This document shows, one piece after another, positions 33,380-44,075 of a DNA stretch of 64,000 nt (positions are counted from its first letter, which is position 1; each line of letters begins with the position of its first letter). Source of the DNA: Rheum nobile (taxonomy: Eukaryota; Streptophyta; Magnoliopsida; Caryophyllales; Polygonaceae); the NCBI GenBank assembly GCA_027886185.1, contig WOAB01000152.1, positions 637,001 to 701,000 of the forward strand. The letters are read 5' to 3'. The notes below the pieces were generated by a model, which saw only the letters and a program-made list of their open reading frames with translations, did no database searches and was not told where the DNA came from. The position numbers and the translations under genes are program-made.

Positions 33380-34196
33380 TCCCTTAAGTTGTATTTGTGC
33401 TAAGTCTTTCTGTAAGATTAAGGAGTAACGACGTGTGTCGGTAATCTCCGTAGCATCGTGAACTGGTTGTTCAACTTCTGTCGGTGATGTAATGTTTAAT
33501 GATAATGAAGTGTTTCCTTGTTTTGGAAAATTCAGAATGCATTGTCGCTACAAGTTAGTTGTTCATACGAAACCCCGTAAGTGTCGAGAACAACTTATGC
33601 CAAGTAAGGATAAGGACTGTCGGACTTATGGTGGTGGAGTTTTGTGGACAACTTAGATGTTCGTTCCCTATGTGGTTAATCCCAAGGTCGACTCTGTTGT
33701 TTAAATCTAAATCCACTCCTAAGGTTCTTCTTCATACATAGAGTATGTCATCTATAAGAACGGATGCAACTCTTTGAGGAAGATTAAGTTGTGGAGAGGT
33801 CATGTTGAGAGGAAAGGTTGCTGTTAAGGATGGGATATGTTGATGATCCCGATGTATTAAAGACTTAGTAAGGAGAATTGTCTATATAAATCTAAGGAGT
33901 ACTGTGGTAAGCGTTATCTCATACGCTGAGTTCTTCCGAGATTTCTTAAGGAAAGGGAATAAACTTGTAGAGTTTTGTTCGGAGAGATCAGGAGCTATCT
34001 CTCATGTGCGAGTTTGTGCCATAAGCATTGAGGCGGATGAATCATTTTTAGAATGATATCCTAAGGAATTAAGAGTAATATCTCTTGTGATCCATTTCAA
34101 GGATGAAGTGATTGAGGATGTTGGATCCAGGTGGTAAGATTGGTTTCGAGGCAGTCTCCTCATTGGCTTCCTGTAAGTTTCGGGGTCGAAACTTCT
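33380..34196 (+). other. 3' untranslated region of element C
   Basis: No pol-derived motif is seen in any frame. The last 30 bases or so (GTTTCGGGGTCGAAACTTC) match the end of element A, so the deletion that removed pol ended just upstream of this. Confidence 0.6.
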
Positions 34197-34212
34197 TTTA
34201 AGGGGGAGGTGA
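34197..34212 (+). promoter_or_regulatory. Polypurine tract of element C
   Basis: TTTAAGGGGGAGGTGA immediately before the 3' LTR. Confidence 0.85.
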
Positions 34213-36965
34213 TGTGATATCCCATAATTCTGTAAGGATTATTTTGGGAATTTTTGGAATTTTCCCGAACACCCGTTTAGTACGTCAGATTTAATTCAGA
34301 AAGTTGGAGGCATTCTGTAATGTGCTCTGTATCTGTAATATTTTTCTCAGTGAAATAATATATAGTCGACATGTTTTGGAAGTTCGTACTCGTTCGTGTA
34401 CGACTTTTGTTAACGCGGATTAAGATTGGTACAAGTTTATTGCCCAAGAGTTGTTATCTAATGGGCAATAGTACAAGATTCTTTGTCCAAAGGTTTTTGT
34501 CCAAGAGCCATTGTCCAAGGGGCAAAAGGGTTTGGATATTGTCCAAGAGGCAAGGAACCCTAATTTCTTCTATAAATAGAGGTAGTGGGTGAGGGTGGAA
34601 GAGGGTGCGAAAGACGCGGAAGCGCTCTCAAATTCTCGACTCTAAAAAACGCTCTCAAAGAAAATGCTCTCTCCGGGAAGGCTCGTGGATCGTTGGAGGC
34701 TCGTTTGGTGTCGTTTCCGGTGGCCAAGTGAAGCCTTGGAGACCCTCGGATGCCTAGAAGCAAAGCAACGCGAAAGACGAGCCAAATCGAGCATCGCGGG
34801 TAAGATTTCCCCTCGTATTTTCAGTTTCTCTTCAGCGATGGCGACCGCCGCCAGGGAGACGGCGACCGTCGCCAGGAACGGCGCCCGCCGTGGTGAACGG
34901 CGACCGCCGTGATGAAGGAGGCCAGCCGCCGTAGTGATGCAGCGATCGCCGGAGAAGGGAGGCCGTAGAGCGGCGCCCGCCGTGGTTGAGCGACGCCCGC
35001 CGTGGAGGAGCGGCGCCCTCCGTGCTTGAGGCGGCGCCCGCCGGAATTGATACGGCGCCCGCCGGCGAGGTGGTTGTGGCCGGGAGTTGTCGTTGGCTTC
35101 CGAGGCCTTCATTCGGGATTCGTTTAGGTCGATTCCTTTCGTCCTTTCGTAGTATCGGTATTGTTTGTCGAATCTAACTTAGGGTTTCTTTGTGGGTCGA
35201 CTCGAAGGTAGTTGTGCTGTCGGAGCTATACCTGTGTCGAGCCCAAAATCCCATTGTCTCTGCTTTGTTCTAGATCTGCGGATTAAGGCAAGTGACGGTT
35301 CGCTCTTGCTTAATCATTCCATGTTTCATTAATTATCAATTATTTAATTATTAATTAAATTGGAGTGAACTGTTGTTTTGCTTGGGAACTAATTTCATAA
35401 ATAAGCGTGATTAAAGTAATGTTATAATAGGTTGTATATCTGTTAGAACAACGCTATTATATGTGATAATTATTGTGATGGTATTATTGTGAATTTAATC
35501 TTAATGCTAGAATAGCATACGGGTTAATAGGAAAACTACTCCAAGTAAGGATTAGTTGTTTCTATTATCGCTATGTTTAAGTTGATTGCCTGGATGGCTT
35601 TAATGTGATTAATTGTTGTATTAGACTGTTTAGTTAACACGAGTGTTCATAGGAACGTTAATCCAAGTAAGGATTAGTCATTTCTTTATAACTTAATGTT
35701 CGTAGGAACGCTAATCCAAATAAGGATTTGTCGTTTCTTTAAATCATAATATTCCTCGGGATAATTTCCGAATATTAATTTAAGGGTCATGACCTATGCT
35801 TCTTATCCACCTTTAAGGATCTAAAGTGTTTAAGCGCCTTGCAAGCGCCATTGGATGAGCATAATTGTAGTCCTGTGTATTAAGCACTTAGCTAGTGCAA
35901 TTGGGGTGAACGTAACTGTCATCCTGTAAATTAAAGTGTAAGCATTGTGGCAGTGTAATCTGGGTGAACGTAAGATCACCCTGTGTAATAATAATAACTT
36001 CATTGTTCTCGGAATAATGTTAAGCCTCGTGTGTGCACGTGCGTGTGTGTGTTTGTGTGTTGTGTTAATTTGGGTCGACATGATTGTCACCCTGAGATTT
36101 AAGCTGTGTGCCGCTCTTAATAACATTAACGTGTTCCAGTAAAGGGTGTTTTGTAATTAAATAAGATATGTGCCCGAGTGCACATGATTAATAAACCTTT
36201 GGCGAGTAGTGCAGCTAAGTTATAGTGCAGCTAGGAAAAACTCGTCTCGACTTTGATCATAGTACGTTCTCTTTTCAATCTGGATTCGCTGTATGCGATG
36301 AGGTTGGTTGTGAACTGAAGCATCTCAGTCAACTTTTAAATCATTGGTGTGTGTAACTTTAATATTCCCTAACAGTTGTCATAATTTTCTATAAGGCTCA
36401 TTTCAGTTGGAGTCTTCTCTTCAGTGCATATCTTAATTGCTTAATCATTCCGTGAAAGTGTCGGATTATATATCGTTCCTTCGGTTTTTATTCAAGGGAC
36501 AATGATAGTAAACGGTCACGATCACTCGAACCACTATGCTTTGTACCCTTGCTAGTCTATTCAGTAGACTAACCCGCTGTATTTTTGTTATCTGCATCGT
36601 CATGGTTGGTGTCGTCCGTCCGTTTCGGCACATCAGGAGTTGTTTCCCGGAGTTTAAGTAATCTATTGAAGGATAAGAAGCTTGCAGACGAAGATTTAAA
36701 AGTCAGTGTTCTAAGCTGTTAAGTGTTTTAAGATTGTTAAAGTGTTACTTCAATGTATCTTCATAATTTAGCCATGTTATAAGTTGGCTCTTTAAAGTCT
36801 TCCGCTGTGTAATTTAAAGTCTTCCGCTGTTTAATCTTTCAATTAATATGTAATTATGTTATGTTTTTAAGCTTAATCGTTCTGGAAAAGCCTGGGGTGA
36901 CTTTGGACGGTAAAGTCTGAGGTCACTGGCATGTAATATCTCCGTTATAAATTGGGGGTGTTACA
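34213..36965 (+). repeat. 3' LTR of element C
   Basis: 2,753 bp; TGTGATATCCC...GGGGGTGTTACA. A TATA box is at 34571-34578. It contains the 12-bp stem hairpin at 35424-35460 that is missing from the 5' LTR, and the TAGTCT hairpin at 36553-36571. An extra short duplication, CTCTCAAAGAAAATG, lies near 34655. Confidence 0.95.
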
Positions 36966-36970
36966 GAACT

Positions 36971-39660
36971 ATATCAGACTCAAGCTGTTTTCCCAACTTG
37001 TTGGTCGATCTAACATGCATGCTCTCAGCATATCCTCAAGTGTCTAGATTGTCCTCTCTGCCTATCCATCCGTTTGAGGTTGAAACGCGGTATCGAATCT
37101 TAACTCATTCCCCATGGGCTTATGTAATTTTTTCCCGAATCACGACATGAATCGAACATCGTGATCAGATACAATGGTTTTGAGCGTACCATGTAGACGA
37201 ACTATCTCATGTAAAAACACATGAGATAGCTTCTGGGTTCCCCAAGTTGATTTGATGGCAACAGAATGTGTACTTTTCATAAGCTGGTAAATGATCACCC
37301 ATATCGCATCCTTTTGGCCCTGAGTCTTGGCAATCCCGTAACAAAGTCCATTGTAATATCCTCACACTTCCATTTTAGCACCAGAAGAGGTTGCAATTCT
37401 CCCTCTGGCCTTCGATGTTCAATCTTTACTTTTTAGTAGGTCAAGCATTTTTCCACAAACACTGCTATGTCCCACTTCATGTTAGGCCACTAGAAGTTCT
37501 TTCTCATATCCTTGTACATCTTACTGGATCTTGGATGTACAGAATATGCAGAGGAATGAGCCTCCCTTATTATCAATTGACGGATGTCGTCATTGTCAAG
37601 CACACAGACTCGATCTTGAAACCAATGTGATCCATCATCCTGAATCATAAATCCTGGAGCATTTCTCTCACGTACATCTCCACACAGCTTCACTAAGACA
37701 AAGTCATCTACTTGTCTCTCTTTGATCTGATCGAGCAATATAGCCTGAATTTCGAGCATACTCAGGTGCCCTTGTTGGTGATCAAATCAAACTTCGGTCT
37801 CATTTCTTAGCAGTTCCCGTTGCAACTCTGGCTAAGAAGTGAGTAACGCTACCACGGTTTCATTAGTCATCTTTCAGCTCAATGCGTCTGCTACCACATT
37901 AGCCTTTCCCGAGTGATAAAGCAACTCAATATCATAATCCTTGAGCAACTCTAACCATCGTCATTGTCTCATGTTCAGCTCATTCTACGTAAAGACATAC
38001 TTCACACTCTTGTGGTCGGTGAAGATCTGACGTTTGACACCGTAGAGATAGTGTCTTTAAATCTTTAGCGCAGTAATCACAACAGCTAATTCCAAGTCAT
38101 GGTTCGGATAATTTATTTCACAAGGTTTCAACTGTCGAGATGCATATGCAATAACTTTCCCCTTCTGCATCAGTACACATCCCAAACCTTGCTTCGAAAC
38201 ATCACTATAAACCACATACCCTTCAGTTCCTTCTGGTAGTGCCATCACTAGTGCTAACGTCAAGCACTCTTCAACTTTTGAAAGTTAGACTCAGACTTTT
38301 CATCCTACACAAACTTTTTGTGAACCATGCAAAGCAATTCGGTCATGGGTTGTGCGATTTTCGAAAATCCATCTACGAACCATAGATAATAACCAGCAAG
38401 TCCTAAGAAACTATGCACCTCCTTCACATTCTGAGGTCGCTTCCAATTAGCTACCGCTTCAATCTTTTAGGGGTCAACCATTACCCCTTTTTCGTTGATT
38501 ACGTGGCCTAGAAATGCCACTTCCATCGACCAGAAGTCACACTTAGACAACTTAGCATATAATATTTTTTGTCTAAGGATTGATAACGTGATGCAAAGAT
38601 GTTCCTCATGCACTTCTTCGTTTGACGAGTAGATCAAAATTTGATCAATAAACATCACCACAAACTTATACAAATACTGATGAAAGCATTTGTGCATCAA
38701 GTCCATAAAAACTATTGGAGCATTCGTAGCCGAAATGGCAGGACTACGAACTTGTAGTGACCATATCTCATCAGTCATCATGAATATAGTCATCGGAATA
38801 TCTTCCTCACGAATTCTGAGCTGATGATATCCAAACCTCGTATCGATCTTGAAAAAGACTTTCCCTCTCTACAGCTGATCTAGAAGATCATCTATCCTTG
38901 GCAAAGGATACTTGTTCTTGATATTTCAGTTCCCGGTAGTCATTGCTAAGCCTGAACAAACCATCATTCTTCTTGACACATAAGACCGGAGCACCCCAAG
39001 GCAACACACTTGGTCATATATATCCTTTCTCAAGCAACTCTTCAAGCTATTTCTTCAATTCCTACACCTCTACTGGATCCATCCATAGGGTGCCTTGGAA
39101 ATAGACGTCGTACCAGGTTCCAAATCAATAGTAAACTCCACATCACGATTTAGGGGCGACCCTGGAATTTCCTCTTGAAAAGCGTCGGCAAATTCACATA
39201 CGGTAGGAATGTCGTGATCAATAAATTCATCCTGTTTGGGTTTATCCAGATAACACAAGAACTCGACACAACCTTGTCGAAGTAACTTAAATGCAGATAT
39301 CACGTTTATCAACTTTTCTTTATCGGCGTCATTACGACCCTTAAACATACACACAAACCGGTCCCTAGATGAAACTGTCACATTCTTTGTATTAAAGTTG
39401 ATCACCACCCCGTGACGTGTTTACTACTCCATCCCGAGAATAATGTCGTATGAAGTCATGGGTATACAAATCAAGTCACCTTCATACTTCTGCCCTTGAA
39501 TGGTAACCGGAAATTCGAACAACTTCTTGGTTTCTACTAATTGTTCCTCATTGGAAAGAGTACCACAAATGGTTCGCAAGCTTCATTGCATTTAACCCAA
39601 ACGTATTCACACAATTCTCTGAAACAAAGGAATGTGTAGCACCAGAATAAAATAATATAC
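36971..39660 (-). pseudogene. Element B protease, reverse transcriptase, RNase H and integrase core
   Basis: Continues the integrase interrupted at 28841. From the right in sense order: protease tail (VTVSSRDRFVCMFKGRNDAD, about 39380-39310) and pre-RT linker LEPGTTSISKAPY (about 39120); RT with IVFMDLMHKCFHQYL, VVMFIDQILIYS (about 38660-38630; the FIDD box reads FIDQ) and AFLGHVINEKGVMV; RNase H with YVVYSDVSKQGLGCVLMQ and YPNHDLELAV (about 38225-38080); integrase zinc region REAHSSAYSVHPRSSKMYKD (about 37570-37510) and core down to 36971. Frames change repeatedly and stops are frequent. The loss of the second Asp of the RT box and the general decay show it has been dead for longer than element A. 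Confidence 0.88.
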
Positions 39661-40218
39661 AAACTGATGTAGAATGTATGTATTAAGTACCTTGAGCAAT
39701 AGGAGCATTTGGTCCGTCAACTTCAATCATTTCATAGAGCTGTTGACCCCGTATCGACAAGCCTTTGCTGAGGTCGGTTGTTATGGCTAACCGACCCTTG
39801 CTATAATTCACCCTCCTTCTGCCTTCTCTTAGGGCAAAACTTTTGCAAGTGACCCTCTTTCCCACACACGAAGCACGTCCTCTTCCCCTTTGTGCACTCA
39901 TTGCTCTTATGTACAAGTGTCCCACAATTATAACATTGATCGAAGACCTTACTCTGACCCGAGTGCTGTATGGAATCGGACTAGGTCGTCTCAGTCTTAG
40001 GTCGACTAGACTTGGAAAAATGTACCAATGGGGTTGGCTGCTTGAATCCCCCGTCTGTAGGTTGTTATTGGTCGACCTATGTCGGTCACGTTTCATAGTT
40101 GACTCCTCCAAAGGCACTTCCAGCGTGGATGCAACATTGACATACTACTCCAGGGTAGTGCAACCATAACGCACCATCAAAGGCTTAATGTCCGAGTTCA
40201 TCCACTCGTGAAAATGCC
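39661..40218 (-). pseudogene. Element B gag C-terminal region with zinc knuckles
   Basis: Minus-strand frames show a basic linker (TMKRDRHRSTNNN near 40100), a decayed CYNCGTLVHKSNEC-like knuckle (about 39935-39895) and a second CFVCGKEGHLQKFC-like knuckle (about 39880-39840), then LYEMIEVDGPNAPIAQGT (about 39740-39690), which is the short segment just before protease in element A. Frameshifts separate these parts. Solo LTR D interrupts it at 40224. Confidence 0.8.
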
Positions 40219-40223
40219 AGATC
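40219..40223. repeat. Target-site duplication of solo LTR D (left)
   Basis: AGATC; repeated at 43770-43774. Confidence 0.88.
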
Positions 40224-43200
40224 TATAACACCCCCGACATATGTCGGTAGTGCCACACGCCAGTGACCTCCAACTTACAAGTAGGGATGCACAATATTGG
40301 ACCAGACCGGAAACCCGGACCGGACCCGACCGGAATTTTCCGGGTCGGTCCAGGACCGGTATATTATCGGTCCGGTCCACGGGTCATGATTTTGGGGAAA
40401 ACCGGGTTCCGGGTCGGGTATGGACCGGACTGGCATTTTCCGGGCTGGACCGGTGGACCGGTTTATATATATACTATTAAATTTTTAATATTCTATTTCT
40501 ATTTTCTAATTACCTTATGCGTGCTGTAGCCTGTAGCCGGCCCTAATCAAAACACAATTTCTGAATTTCTCACCCTCACAGTCACAGGCGTGAGGCGAGT
40601 AGGCGACCGTCTTCTCCTTCGACTCCTTCGAGTTTTGAACTTTTGAAGTCATGAAGAACATAAGAAGCTCTATGGACTTTCGTTTAATGATTTTGTTGAA
40701 TACATTATCTACTTAGACTTTCGTTTAATACAGTATTTTGTTGAATGATTTTGCCATTTTGGAGTTTTTCCCACTATAATACATTATCTACTTAGACTTT
40801 TTATATTAAATTATTAATTATAATGAGATTATGATGAACTATTAGGCTATTAGCTTAATATGCAAACAGGTACCAATAGCTCAAACCGAGCCGGGCGGCC
40901 CGGGCCGTCAACACTATGGAGTAATGAGTATGGACCGTTATAGCCAAAAATAACAAATTGGGTTTTCCGGTCTGGACCGGGACCGGACCGGGACCGGACC
41001 GGACCGGATAGATCGGGTCCGGTCCGGTCCACGGGTCACTTTTTCATAAAAAGTCGGTCCACCGGTCCGACCCAGACCGGAGTTTTCCGGTCCGGGTCGG
41101 TCCGGGTCGACCCGATTGTGCATCCCTACTTACAAGTCCAAAGCCACCCTAGGCTTTAATCTGAACAATTATGCTTAAATACAATTACAACAAAAAGTAA
41201 ATAGAGGAAGACTTGTGAAAAGAATACTCAATCATTTATTAAAATTCCTCTAGTAAATTGAGAATGATAGTTTTACAAACAATATGAAGTTACAACAGAA
41301 GACTTATACAAACCCTATTACGTTTATTAAGAAGAGTAAATCGATACTAAGCAACTTCAAAATAATATTGCTTTAAAACACAACCTTCAACTACAAGCCT
41401 TCGATTTGTTACTTCAAGGTAGTCTGAGATCAAAAACTGATGTGCCGTATGAGACAGATGACACCATCCAACCATGCAAGGAAAAAAGACGGTTGGTTAG
41501 TCTAATGAAAGACTATACAAGGGTATTTATGTGAGGTTTTGTGTAGTCGTATATAGTTACTATCCTTGTGTCTTGAATAAGACTTGATAAACGGTATATG
41601 ACTACTATACTTCTACTGAAACAAAGGAAGAGGCGTGATTCAAGAGAAGACTCCAATGAAACTGAGTCTTATGGGAATTATATGTATTTGTTTGGGAACA
41701 ATAATAATTATCACACAAGATCTTAAAAACGACTCCTTTGACTATTTAGGTCATCAACCAACCTTACCGCATAATGCGAATTCAGATTGAAAATGGGACT
41801 TACTTTAGACAGAAGCCCGAGCGGTTTCCACGTTGTACTTCTCGCCCGAAGTATATTAATTATGTGCATAAAAGCACTTATCTTAATTAATTCCAAAATG
41901 CGCATTACGTTAAATCTTTTAATCGACATCAATCTCGATACGAGATATATCTTGGGACGAATCCCGAATAACGACACTAGCTAAGTGCACCACCACTTGT
42001 CAGAAAACGACGTGTCGACGTTAGAGAGAAGATCGATTCTAGTCGACAAAATGGATTCCTAATTCGTTTCCGTTTCCTATAGCGATTCCGAGACGTACCC
42101 AATTCATATAAAATAAATTACAATTAGATAATTTATTTCGAAACTGAAAATTGAATGAGGTCCATATCGATTAGTATTTAAATTGTTTTAAACCGAATAA
42201 ATCAATGGTCAAAATTAACTTAATTATAGTCCATTATTTATGCAACACAATTACTCCTCTAACCACATGTCCTAATAACCTTAATAAAATATAATTAATT
42301 AAATCAATTATTTAATACCCTCGAATAACCAATTTTGATTATATACATTATATAGCTTAAAAATGCTAATTTTAAGATTTTTCCTAATTCAATTACTATG
42401 GAATCAATATGATTAATTTTAATACTACTTATATTAATCATATATTAATTGAATTAAGCTAATTTATATTGATTAATTTAAATTAATCGAATTAAAAATA
42501 ACAATAAAAATCGCAAACAACCCCTTTACCACAAAAACAGACTGCACGAGGAGCGGTTTTCACAACGCTCGTTCGGGGACCAAACGACAACTAAATGGGA
42601 CAAGTCCGGTGGTGTTGGATTCTTGCAACGCTTACTTTCCCCAGAACTCGAATCAGCGTCGGAGGTGGTTTGTGGTGGCCGGAAACTTTCGATGAACATA
42701 GGGTGACGTATCAGTTTCCAGAAAAAAAAAACATTTAGATCGAGCCCACTTTGAGCGGCTCGTTGGTGGTTCAAACGACGTCCAAATCGAGCAAGGCAGG
42801 TGGCTATGGACTTTTGGTGTTGCAATCTATCTCTAGATGTGGTTGGTTATAGAAGAGCACAAGAAATGGAGCCGAAAAACGCCGTTTACAATAGGAATAA
42901 AAATAGAGGGGCGAGTTGGTTTTCGATCGGTTTTGGTTGAATTAGATGCCGAAATCGCATTGATTTGTCTCGTATTAATAAGGTTAATATTTCCCTCATC
43001 GTAATGAATACAATCGCGTGAATCTCGCACCCTAATAGGACATAAATGAATCGAAATTTCCATGTTTGTAATTGATTGAGCAAAAACGTGTTTTCTTTGT
43101 TTTTGGATAAATTAGACACTAATTTGAAGTTAATTGAGCCGTTAATCTTGGGGCCTTAGTGCCTGGGATCCTAATCTACAAAGCCCATGAGTTAATTTAA

Positions 43201-43769
43201 CCAATTCAACCAAAAAACGGGTCGAATTCGCCATTGAAATGAGCTTGAAGTGTGCGGCCAGCTGAAGGATGAGGGACATGGCTGCTTCACAATCGCGGCT
43301 CCGTAATTTATGCCTAACTACGAAATTTTGCCCTACTTTTTAGGTTTTGGCAAAAATATCCCTATTTTAAACTACAAAAATTACAAAAAATACCCAAAAT
43401 TATCTATAATATTTTGCTAAGTTTATTTATTCATTTTAACCAAAATTTAAGATGAAAGAAAAATGAACTTAGGCTAGTTCTAAGCTTAATTCACATTTTC
43501 TTATAAATTTGACCATATTCAAATCTTAATTAAAATATTGTTAATCTCAACTTAAATAATTTATGTTAAATTAATAATTTTATTTGATTTAAAATAAACA
43601 TAATGTTAAAATAAATTTAAATAAATCATTACTTAAAGATATAACATTTTTATGGTAAGAAATTGATTAATTTATTCCCACTTGGAATAATGTAATAAAT
43701 ACCATATCTTTTACTATTAGAAAAGAAATATTACACTTATACTCTTATGTAGAACTGACGGTTATTACA
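40224..43769 (-). mobile_element. Solo LTR D of the Tekay-like family, with a nested hAT-type element
   Basis: Starts TATAACACCCCCGAC (first base pair TG mutated to TA) and ends GACGGTTATTACA, flanked by AGATC duplications, with no internal region. Without the nested element it is about 2.7 kb. Shared blocks with the LTRs of A, B and E include the TAGTCT hairpin (41498-41515) and GTGCCGTATGAGACAGATGA. Near 42000 a stretch present in B and E is missing, with ACCACTT at the break. Orientation is taken from the homologous LTRs of B. The frames inside (for example at 42526-42825) show no domain. Confidence 0.88.
40282..41128. mobile_element. Non-autonomous hAT-type transposon, 847 bp
   Basis: Terminal inverted repeats TAGGGATGCACAAT at both ends and a perfect 8-bp duplication CTTACAAG (40274-40281 and 41129-41136), the length typical of hAT elements. 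Both subterminal regions (about 40300-40460 and 40970-41110) are packed with CCGGACC/GGTCCGG motifs in inverted arrangement, as expected of transposase-binding repeats. The centre is AT-rich and carries no transposase, so movement would depend on an autonomous relative. The open frames over the ends come from the CCGGACC repeats. Confidence 0.93.
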
Positions 43770-43774
43770 AGATC

Positions 43775-44070
43775 TTATGCTTTTTAGAAGTCACCTCAGT
43801 TCTAGCATAGTGCTGCAGGTGGTTGAACTTAGCAGCCAATGCCGTTAGCTTCAGCGTATCGATCTTCGGGTAAGGGAACTCCTTGTACTTCTCCTCTCTC
43901 ATAGCCCGAGAGAAGAAACAATCGGTTATCTTGGTCTTAAACATGAACCAAGTCAGTTCGGGATAAACAGCTAATGACGTGCCTTCCCACCATTCGCTAG
44001 CCCATCCTTCAGTTATAATGAGGCAATGTCCATCTTTTCAGCTTCAGTGCAAACAATATTCCTGAACAAT
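43775..44070 (-). pseudogene. Element B gag, middle part
   Basis: Between solo LTRs D and E. The minus strand shows sequence homologous to SEWWE, FKTKITDCFFSRAMREEK and LTALAAKFNHLQHYA in broken frames, colinear with element A at 19500-19780. The left edge joins gag at 40218 and the right edge joins 47054 when the solo LTRs are removed. Confidence 0.8.
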
Positions 44071-44075
44071 CATTT

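Larger units (their letters stand above)
28841..36965 (+). mobile_element. Element C: gag-only, non-autonomous gypsy element
   Basis: 8,125 bp on the plus strand with two long LTRs (2,674 and 2,753 bp), tRNA-Met primer site, intact gag and polypurine tract, but no protease, reverse transcriptase, RNase H or integrase in its 2.7-kb interior. Perfect GAACT duplication. Gag is homologous to that of elements A and B, and the LTRs share short blocks with theirs, so an autonomous member of this family is the probable partner. The architecture matches the class called TR-GAG. It interrupts the integrase of element B. Confidence 0.93.

Noticed and set aside
40198..41123. Overlapping ORFs rich in Gly, Pro, Arg and Thr
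   Set aside because: They come from the CCGGACC subterminal repeats of the hAT-type element.
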